Of a stretch of 12,300 nt of DNA, positions 7,688-12,300 are shown one piece after another (the first letter of the stretch is position 1; every line of letters starts with the position of its first letter). Location of the stretch: assembly GCA_010028225.1 (NCBI GenBank), contig RGOY01000022.1, positions 1 to 12,300 on the forward strand, written 5' to 3'. The position numbers and the translations under genes are program-made. This stretch comes from Actinomycetota bacterium (GTDB taxonomy: Bacteria; Actinomycetota; Actinomycetes; Nanopelagicales; Nanopelagicaceae). The notes beneath the pieces were generated by a model, which saw only the letters and a program-made list of their open reading frames with translations, was not told the DNA's origin and ran no database searches.

Positions 7688-8605
7688 CTATTCGGCCCCC
7701 TTCGAGCTGGTCTCGGACGAGGTAACGCTACCTGTGATGTACAAGTTCCAAAGGGAGAGCCACACCGAAACCGCCCCAATAAGGTGCAGCGCAACGAGGA
7801 TCTCGGGTACGCCGGTAAACCACTGGAGGTAGCCAATTGCGCCTTGAATGAGAGAGAGCCCTATGACCCAAAGGATCTTTTTCAAGAGAGCGCTTCGAGT
7901 TGTGCCACTCTCTCCCAGATGAATTGCAACTAGGCATGCAAGAAGCAAACCGATGAAGAATATGACGGTATCGGCATGTAGCCATGCCACCGTTCTCAAA
8001 TCGAAACCAAACCGCGAACTCTCGCTATCGCCGGAGTGTGGTCCGGTTCCCGTGACGATGCTTCCCATAACCACGACTGCAAAACCAACAACCACAAGTC
8101 CTTTAAGAAGTCGAAGAGTTAATTGAGTCGGCAAGTAGCCACTCGGGCTTTTTCCGTGAACTCGTTGGCGAAGGGATAAAGCACCAGCAATAAGAATTAT
8201 GGAGACGAGAAGGTGTGCAACAACAGTCGTTGGATGTAAGCCCGTAAGAACGGTTATCCCGCCGAGGATCGCTTGTGCGATGATTCCAAGAAGTTGCAGA
8301 CCCGCAAGCGCTCGGATTCTCCTTATTGGAATAAAGGCAAGCGAATAGATAACTGCCGCTAGAGCGGCAAAGCCCAGCAAGAAAGTCAGTAACCGATTAG
8401 CGAATTCGATCCAAGCATGCAGTTGGCTCTCTTCTTGATTCGGTGATGGCGTAAAAGATCCTGGTGCACATTCAGGCCAGGTAGGACAACCAAGTCCTGA
8501 CCCAGTGATTCGAACAATTCCACCGGTTAGCACGATAAAACACTGCAAGAAGAGCAGGAGAGTGAAGATACTTCGGCCTCTGCCAACGCGGGTCAGAGCG
8601 TCCAC
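7688..8605 (-). CDS. ctaA: Heme A synthase (COX15/CtaA family)
   Basis: A 305-residue polytopic membrane protein with about eight hydrophobic segments. It oxidises the methyl group of heme O to give heme A for aa3-type cytochrome oxidase. The N-terminal half shows GGIVRITGSGLGCP, the Cys40/Cys46 pair in GCPTWPEC, and IEFANR with Glu67. Further motifs are His131 in a membrane helix, GTGPHSGD, His210 in WLHADT and His274 in ALHLIG. The residue three after Glu67 is Asn70, where the Bacillus enzyme has a heme-ligand His. The GTG at 8605 has an excellent AAGGGAGGA ribosome site at 8611-8619. It heads the operon; tkt begins one base after its TAG. ctaB, which often accompanies tkt in relatives, is not in this window. 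Confidence 0.93.
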   Translation of the reverse strand: MDALTRVGRGRSIFTLLLFLQCFIVLTGGIVRITGSGLGCPTWPECAPGSFTPSPNQEESQLHAWIEFANRLLTFLLGFAALAAVIYSLAFIPIRRIRALAGLQLLGIIAQAILGGITVLTGLHPTTVVAHLLVSIILIAGALSLRQRVHGKSPSGYLPTQLTLRLLKGLVVVGFAVVVMGSIVTGTGPHSGDSESSRFGFDLRTVAWLHADTVIFFIGLLLACLVAIHLGESGTTRSALLKKILWVIGLSLIQGAIGYLQWFTGVPEILVALHLIGAVSVWLSLWNLYITGSVTSSETSSKGAE

Positions 8606-8629
8606 TCAGATCCTCCCTTCGGGCGGTCC

Positions 8630-8635
8630 ATTAAA
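8630..8635 (-). promoter_or_regulatory. Candidate -10 element for the ctaA operon
   Basis: On the minus strand this reads TTTAAT, five of six matches to TATAAT. It would start transcription near 8623 and leave a short leader carrying the AAGGGAGGA ribosome site of ctaA. No convincing -35 hexamer is visible at 16-18 bases, which is common in actinobacterial promoters. Placement supports the call more than the motif itself. Confidence 0.35.
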
Positions 8636-8767
8636 TCGCCGAACTTGCCTCGCCACCCACCGGGTCAGCACCCAAGCCACGAATTTTCACCGTAGAGGCT
8701 TAGCCAAGGGCGAGAGGGGAATGAGAGGAACCTAACGGGATTAAGGCGAAAATGCCTCGCTCTCGGG

Positions 8768-8796
8768 TGGAAAGGTCCTGCGATTTAGGCAACAAT
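8768..8796 (+). promoter_or_regulatory. Candidate sufR operon promoter
   Basis: TGGAAA (8768-8773, four of six matches to TTGACA) and AACAAT (8791-8796, four of six matches to TATAAT, including the key A and final T) are separated by 17 bases. The predicted transcript start would fall at about 8803, exactly on the GTG proposed as the sufR start, i.e. a leaderless mRNA of the kind common in Actinobacteria. The SufR operator covers the -10 and the start point, which fits repression. Motif matches are modest, so this is an inference from their arrangement. Confidence 0.42.
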
Positions 8797-8803
8797 AATG
8801 TTG
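8790..8803. promoter_or_regulatory. SufR operator, CAAC-N6-GTTG palindrome
   Basis: CAACAATAATGTTG is a 14-bp inverted repeat with 5-bp arms (CAACA/TGTTG). It exactly matches the CAAC-N6-GTTG operator described for SufR in cyanobacteria and in Streptomyces. It lies immediately before the sufR domain-coding region and overlaps the candidate -10 and the GTG start at 8803. This is the expected place for autorepression of a suf operon. I noticed no second copy of this motif in the window. Confidence 0.8.
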
Positions 8804-9513
8804 TGAAAAACCTTCTCGTCGATGAGACTCGGACCCGCGAATTGGTAGCCCGGGCCATTCTCGAGAACGGTCCGGCAACTGCAGGGGAATTGGCTTCCAA
8901 GCTAGAGATCACCCCAGCGGGGGTTCGAAGACACCTCGACGCACTGGTTGACGAGGGGGTGCTGCAAGCGCGTGAGCCCCACCAGCGAAGTCTTTCGCTA
9001 CGCGGACGCGGTCGACCCGCAAAAGTTTTTGTGATGACAGATTCGGGCAGAGAGAAGTTCGAACACTCTTACGACGACCTTGCCCTTATGGCTATTCGAT
9101 TTATGTCGGCAAAAGTTGACTCAAGCATGGTGGAGGGCTTTGCGAAGTATCGCTCACTTGATCTTGAACGGCGTGCACAATCTGCTGTTGCTGGAAAGAG
9201 TGATCGCGTATCGGCCCTTGCTAAATTTCTGAGTAATGATGGGTACGCAGCAAGTGTTCATAAGCAAGGCATAGGGCAGGAACTATGTCAACATCATTGC
9301 CCGATTGCTCATGTGGCCTCAGAGTTTCCTCAGATGTGTGAGGCTGAAACCGAAGCTTTTGCCAGGGTGTTAGGCACTCATGTACAAAGACTTGCAACGA
9401 TTGCAGATGGAGATGGAGTTTGCACCACCTTTGTTCCAAATCCGCACCGACTCAACGACAAAAAGAGCAAAGAAACTACCAAGAACGCAACGAGGAAAGC
9501 GAGAACGAGATGA
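8803..9513 (+). CDS. sufR: SufR-type iron-sulfur transcriptional repressor of the suf operon
   Basis: A 236-residue regulator from the GTG at 8803. The N-terminal half is a winged helix-turn-helix (about residues 10-80: ATAGELASKLEITPAGVRRH, then the basic RGRGRPAK wing). The C-terminal half binds a cluster, with Cys162, Cys166, Cys179 and Cys207 in LCQHHCP, MCEAE and VCTTFVPN, closely resembling M. tuberculosis Rv1460. It should sense cluster supply and repress its own operon. An in-frame ATG at 8752 with an AAGG-like site would add 17 residues. I prefer 8803 because the added residues look non-coding and the operator would otherwise lie inside the gene. A Lys/Arg-rich tail of about 25 residues follows the conserved end. 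The stop overlaps sufB as ATGA. Confidence 0.9.
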   Translation: MKNLLVDETRTRELVARAILENGPATAGELASKLEITPAGVRRHLDALVDEGVLQAREPHQRSLSLRGRGRPAKVFVMTDSGREKFEHSYDDLALMAIRFMSAKVDSSMVEGFAKYRSLDLERRAQSAVAGKSDRVSALAKFLSNDGYAASVHKQGIGQELCQHHCPIAHVASEFPQMCEAETEAFARVLGTHVQRLATIADGDGVCTTFVPNPHRLNDKKSKETTKNATRKARTR

Positions 9514-10922
9514 CACAGATCGCCCATCCGGAGTTAGAAGGACTCGGTAAGTACGAGTATGGCTGGTCCGACAAGGATGACAAAGGCGCTACCGCGGAGC
9601 GAGGGCTCAATGAGCGGGTTGTTCGAGACATTTCCGCAAAGAAGAGCGAACCGCAGTGGATGCTTGATCTGCGACTTAAAGGTCTTTCACTCTTTGGAAA
9701 GAAACCCATGCCAGATTGGGGTTCTGATCTCTCGGGAATTGACTTTGACAACATCAAATACTTTGTTCGCTCGACGGAGAAGCAGGCACAATCTTGGGAA
9801 GATCTGCCCGATGACATCAAGAATACTTATGATCGACTTGGTATCCCTGAGGCAGAGAAAAATCGCCTAATCGCAGGTGTTGCCGCCCAATATGAATCAG
9901 AAGTGGTTTATCACTCCATCCGAGAGGACCTAGAAAAACAAGGCGTTCTCTTTCTCGATACCGATACAGGATTGAAGGAACACGAGGAGATTTTCAAGGA
10001 ATATTTCGGATCAGTAATACCTGTCGGAGACAACAAGTTCGCAGCGCTCAATACCTCTGTCTGGTCGGGTGGCTCTTTTGTCTACGTACCAAAAGGTGTT
10101 CACGTGGATATTCCGCTCCAGGCTTACTTCCGCATCAATACCGAGAATATGGGGCAGTTCGAGCGAACCTTGATCATCGCTGATGAAGGCAGTTACGTTC
10201 ATTACGTCGAAGGTTGTACTGCACCGATTTATTCTTCGGATTCACTTCACTCCGCAGTCGTTGAGATCATCGTCAAGAAGAACGCGCGAGTGCGTTACAC
10301 GACAATCCAAAATTGGTCGAATAACGTCTACAACCTTGTGACAAAACGCGCCATCTGTCAGGAAGGCGCAACGATGGAGTGGATTGACGGAAACATCGGC
10401 TCGAAAGTAACTATGAAATACCCAGCGGTCTTCCTGATGGGACCTCACGCCAGAGGCGAGACGCTATCGATTGCATTTGCGGGTGAGGGACAACATCAAG
10501 ATGCTGGCGCGAAGATGGTCCATGCCGCTCCATATACCTCATCGAGCATCATCTCGAAATCTGTTGCGCGCGGTGGCGGTAGAACTTCTTATCGAGGACT
10601 CCTGCAAGTTCAAGAAGGTGCTCACCACTCCAAGAGCACAGTCAAGTGCGATGCACTCCTTGTTGACACCATCAGTCGCTCAGATACGTATCCCTACGTT
10701 GATGTTCGTGAGGACGATGTCACGTTAGGCCACGAAGCAACGGTCTCGAAAGTGAGCGATGATCAACTCTTCTATCTCATGTCTCGCGGACTTGAGGAGG
10801 ACGAGGCGATGGCAATGATCGTCCGCGGCTTTGTCGAGCCAATTGCACGAGAGCTCCCCATGGAGTACGCACTCGAGCTCAACCGCCTGATCGAGCTTCA
10901 GATGGAAGGTGCGGTCGGTTAA
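9510..10922 (+). CDS. sufB: Fe-S cluster assembly scaffold protein SufB
   Basis: A 470-residue SufB, the main subunit of the SufBCD scaffold on which Fe-S clusters are built in the cytoplasm. Diagnostic parts in order: the N-terminal helical region with ERVVRDIS-like and EPQWML segments, LNTSVWSGGSFVYVPKGV, YVEGCTAPIY, the beta-helix core with GSKVTMKYPA, the KCDALL segment, GHEATVSKVSDDQLFYLMSRG and the C-terminal RGF-EP helix region. The GCTAP region is continuous, so there is no intein of the kind that splits SufB in M. tuberculosis. The start is the ATG at 9510 overlapping the sufR stop by four bases. An upstream in-frame ATG at 9420 lies deep inside sufR and gives residues unlike the family. 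The TAA overlaps the sufD ATG by one base. Confidence 0.97.
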   Translation: MTQIAHPELEGLGKYEYGWSDKDDKGATAERGLNERVVRDISAKKSEPQWMLDLRLKGLSLFGKKPMPDWGSDLSGIDFDNIKYFVRSTEKQAQSWEDLPDDIKNTYDRLGIPEAEKNRLIAGVAAQYESEVVYHSIREDLEKQGVLFLDTDTGLKEHEEIFKEYFGSVIPVGDNKFAALNTSVWSGGSFVYVPKGVHVDIPLQAYFRINTENMGQFERTLIIADEGSYVHYVEGCTAPIYSSDSLHSAVVEIIVKKNARVRYTTIQNWSNNVYNLVTKRAICQEGATMEWIDGNIGSKVTMKYPAVFLMGPHARGETLSIAFAGEGQHQDAGAKMVHAAPYTSSSIISKSVARGGGRTSYRGLLQVQEGAHHSKSTVKCDALLVDTISRSDTYPYVDVREDDVTLGHEATVSKVSDDQLFYLMSRGLEEDEAMAMIVRGFVEPIARELPMEYALELNRLIELQMEGAVG

Positions 10923-12019
10923 TGAGTCTCAACAGCAATCTCTTGGAACGCCATGACTCACCTGAACCGACAGGTCGTGAAGAGAAATGGCGATTCACAC
11001 CGCTAAAGCGTCTAGGTGGACTTCATCTCAAGGCGACGGCAGTGGAGTCGAATTTGTCGACTGTTTTTTCAGGCTCGAGTGAGGGCTTCTCTGTCACCGT
11101 TGTTCCAGCATCCACGCTTGCGCCGCGATCTCAAAGCGATGATGCGGTTGTTGCTAGGGTTCGTGAAACCGTAACGCAGTGCACGCTCATCGAAATCAAT
11201 AACGATGTCGAAGTAAAAGAGCCGATCATGCTTACCAGAAAGAACCTCGGAAGTGCTGAGTTCTCACGGACAGTAGTGGTTGCAAAGAAACACTCAAGAG
11301 CGACTCTGATCATAGAAAGTTTTGGCAGTGCAATCCTTGGCGAAGAGATAGAGATCATTCTCGAGGATGGCGCAAAGTTGGAATTCATCTCACTCCAAGA
11401 GTGGAATAGTGATGCGGTTCATCTCGGGCGTCATCATGCGATTCTCGGAAAAGATAGCGAATTCACCTCAGTCACCATTTCCGTCGGGGGATCGCTGGTA
11501 AGACTTCTTCCATCGGTTGAATATGCCGGTCCTGGAGGTTCCGCAAATCTCTTAGGTGTCTATTTCGCAACAAGCGGGCAGCACTTGGAACATCGAGTAT
11601 TTGTCGACCATAACGTAGGCCATGCAAAATCTCGGGTGAATTACAAAGGGGCTCTCGCCGGCCAGGACGCCCGGACGGTTTGGTTCGGTGATGTCTTCAT
11701 TCGAAAAGAAGCTGAAGGAACTGATACCTATGAAATGAACCGAAATTTGCTCCTCACTGATGGTGCGAGGGCGGATTCGGTACCTAACCTAGAAATTGAA
11801 ACGGGCGAGATTGTTGGTGCTGGGCATGCTTCAACGACTGGGCGATTTGACGAAGAACATCTTTTTTATCTGATGTCACGCGGAATCGCTGAATCTGATG
11901 CTCGTCGCCTCGTGATCAGAGGTTTCTTCGCTGAGGTAATCAACGAGATTCCTGTAGAGGCGATTAGAGATCGACTGATGAAACGAATCGAGGACGAGTT
12001 GGTGAGGGTTGGAAGATGA
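10922..12019 (+). CDS. sufD: Fe-S cluster assembly protein SufD
   Basis: A 365-residue SufD, partner of SufB and SufC in the assembly complex and needed for iron supply to the scaffold. The N-terminal part is variable, with EKWRFTPLKRL near residues 21-31. The beta-helix core follows, and the family signature is at the C-terminus: VNYKGALAG, a DTYEMNRNLLL segment, then GAGHASTTGRFDEEHLFYLM with the conserved His, and IRGFFAEVINEIP. SufB and SufD share this C-terminal end, and here it lacks the extra SufB residues. It is somewhat shorter than the roughly 380-430 residues common in the family. The ATG at 10922 shares a base with the sufB stop (TAATG); the TGA overlaps the next gene as ATGA, indicating strong translational coupling. 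Confidence 0.95.
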   Translation: MSLNSNLLERHDSPEPTGREEKWRFTPLKRLGGLHLKATAVESNLSTVFSGSSEGFSVTVVPASTLAPRSQSDDAVVARVRETVTQCTLIEINNDVEVKEPIMLTRKNLGSAEFSRTVVVAKKHSRATLIIESFGSAILGEEIEIILEDGAKLEFISLQEWNSDAVHLGRHHAILGKDSEFTSVTISVGGSLVRLLPSVEYAGPGGSANLLGVYFATSGQHLEHRVFVDHNVGHAKSRVNYKGALAGQDARTVWFGDVFIRKEAEGTDTYEMNRNLLLTDGARADSVPNLEIETGEIVGAGHASTTGRFDEEHLFYLMSRGIAESDARRLVIRGFFAEVINEIPVEAIRDRLMKRIEDELVRVGR

Positions 12020-12300
12020 TCGAATTGAACCTTAGTGATCTCATTGAAAACAAGGCGATCAAGATTGATCTCGATGGCACTGATGTTTGCGTGGTGAGGC
12101 AGGGAAACGAAGTTTTTGCCGTGGCAGACCTCTGCTCTCATGCTGAGGCTTCTCTTTCTGAGGGAGAAGTCACGACAGGGAGAATCGAATGCTGGCTTCA
12201 CGGCGCAGAATTCGATCTGCGTACCGGCGAAGCCGTTACTCCGCCAGCTTCTGCACCTGTCGAGACATATTCAGTGATCATTGATGGGGAGAAAGTTCGT
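12016..12300 (+). CDS. Rieske-type [2Fe-2S] ferredoxin of the suf operon (partial)
   Basis: The first 95 codons of a small Rieske protein that continues past the window. The cluster motif is complete: Cys40-x-His42 in LCSHAE and Cys59-x2-His62 in ECWLHG, followed by the typical FDLRTGEAVTPPA segment. This is the soluble ferredoxin form related to dioxygenase ferredoxins and NirD, with no membrane anchor at its start. The start ATG overlaps the sufD stop by four bases, with GGAAG just upstream. A gene of this kind sits between sufD and sufC in Streptomyces and other actinobacteria, where automated annotation often labels it a dioxygenase ferredoxin. Context suggests an electron-transfer role in cluster assembly, but its partner is not known from sequence. 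Confidence 0.93.
   Translation, partial: MIELNLSDLIENKAIKIDLDGTDVCVVRQGNEVFAVADLCSHAEASLSEGEVTTGRIECWLHGAEFDLRTGEAVTPPASAPVETYSVIIDGEKVR

Larger units (their letters stand above)
8606..8802. other. Divergent regulatory region between ctaA and sufR
   Basis: About 197 bases separate the two divergent genes. The ctaA-proximal end holds its ribosome site and a candidate -10; the sufR-proximal end holds the operator and candidate promoter described separately. The middle part looks richer in G+C than the genes around it. It contains short pairings, GAGGC 8695-8699 with GCCTC 8754-8758, CGAGAG 8711-8716 with CTCTCG 8760-8765, and a small AGGC/GCCT hairpin at 8744-8757. It also holds an 8-bp direct repeat, TGCCTCGC, at 8646-8653 and 8753-8760. 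I recognise no known RNA family and no gene here. Confidence 0.5.

Noticed and set aside
7687..7836. Extension of tkt by 50 codons to an upstream ATG.
   Set aside because: The added residues lie entirely inside the well-supported ctaA reading frame, are rich in Arg, Pro and Ser and do not resemble transketolase; GTG at 7686 has a ribosome site and gives the usual family start.
8767..8790. Possible RNase P-like or riboswitch fragment (GTGGAAAGGTCCTGCGA).
   Set aside because: A short likeness to the RNase P GGAAAGTCC element only; none of the other conserved regions follow and the space is too small.
8700..8912. 70-codon open frame on the - strand across the sufR start region.
   Set aside because: It is antisense to the conserved helix-turn-helix of sufR and has no ribosome site or family resemblance that I can see.
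9420..9509. Extension of sufB to an upstream ATG at 9420.
   Set aside because: It overlaps the conserved C-terminal part of sufR and adds low-complexity residues absent from SufB; the ATGA overlap at 9510 is typical of this operon.
10180..10240. Possible intein site in SufB, as in M. tuberculosis.
   Set aside because: The GCTAPIY region and the rest of the protein are continuous, and total length equals an intein-free SufB.

Overview
The window is a gene-dense stretch of an actinobacterial chromosome. The evidence is a zinc-type RbpA (found only in Actinobacteria), the gap-pgk-tpiA-secG-rbpA gene order, actinobacterial-style Tal, Tkt and Pgi, and a sufR-sufB-sufD-Rieske operon. By eye the G+C content is intermediate, and genes abut or overlap by 1-4 bases at most junctions. 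This fits a streamlined, lower-GC actinobacterium such as a freshwater planktonic lineage, but the species cannot be named. From memory, the RbpA resembles the type found in Micrococcales and relatives.

Layout: (1) 1-2982, + strand: 3' end of gap, then pgk, tpiA, secG and rbpA, i.e. lower glycolysis followed by a translocon subunit and an RNA polymerase-binding factor. (2) 2983-3058: short convergent junction with three 10-bp tandem repeats and an inverted copy, probably a two-way terminator. (3) 3059-8605, - strand: a tight operon read as ctaA-tkt-tal-pgi, i.e. heme A synthase, the two non-oxidative pentose phosphate enzymes and glucose-6-phosphate isomerase. The zwf-opcA-pgl genes that many relatives carry between pgi and rbpA are absent here. 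(4) 8606-8802: divergent regulatory region. (5) 8803-12300, + strand: sufR, sufB, sufD and a Rieske ferredoxin that runs off the window, forming the front of a SUF iron-sulfur cluster assembly operon.

How the genes work together: Pgi, Tal, Tkt, TpiA, Gap and Pgk interconvert hexose, pentose and triose phosphates and carry carbon into lower glycolysis. CtaA makes heme A for the aa3-type oxidase. SufB and SufD form the assembly scaffold with SufC, which is expected just downstream, and SufR would repress the operon when clusters are plentiful. A perfect CAAC-N6-GTTG palindrome, the operator described for SufR in other bacteria, lies at 8790-8803 exactly at the likely sufR start.

I found no mobile element, CRISPR array, tRNA, rRNA or clear foreign DNA, and no evident undescribed system. 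The most interesting points are the SufR operator that overlaps a likely leaderless start, the missing oxidative pentose phosphate block with a repeat cluster in its place, and the in-frame TAA-ATG junction between tal and pgi.
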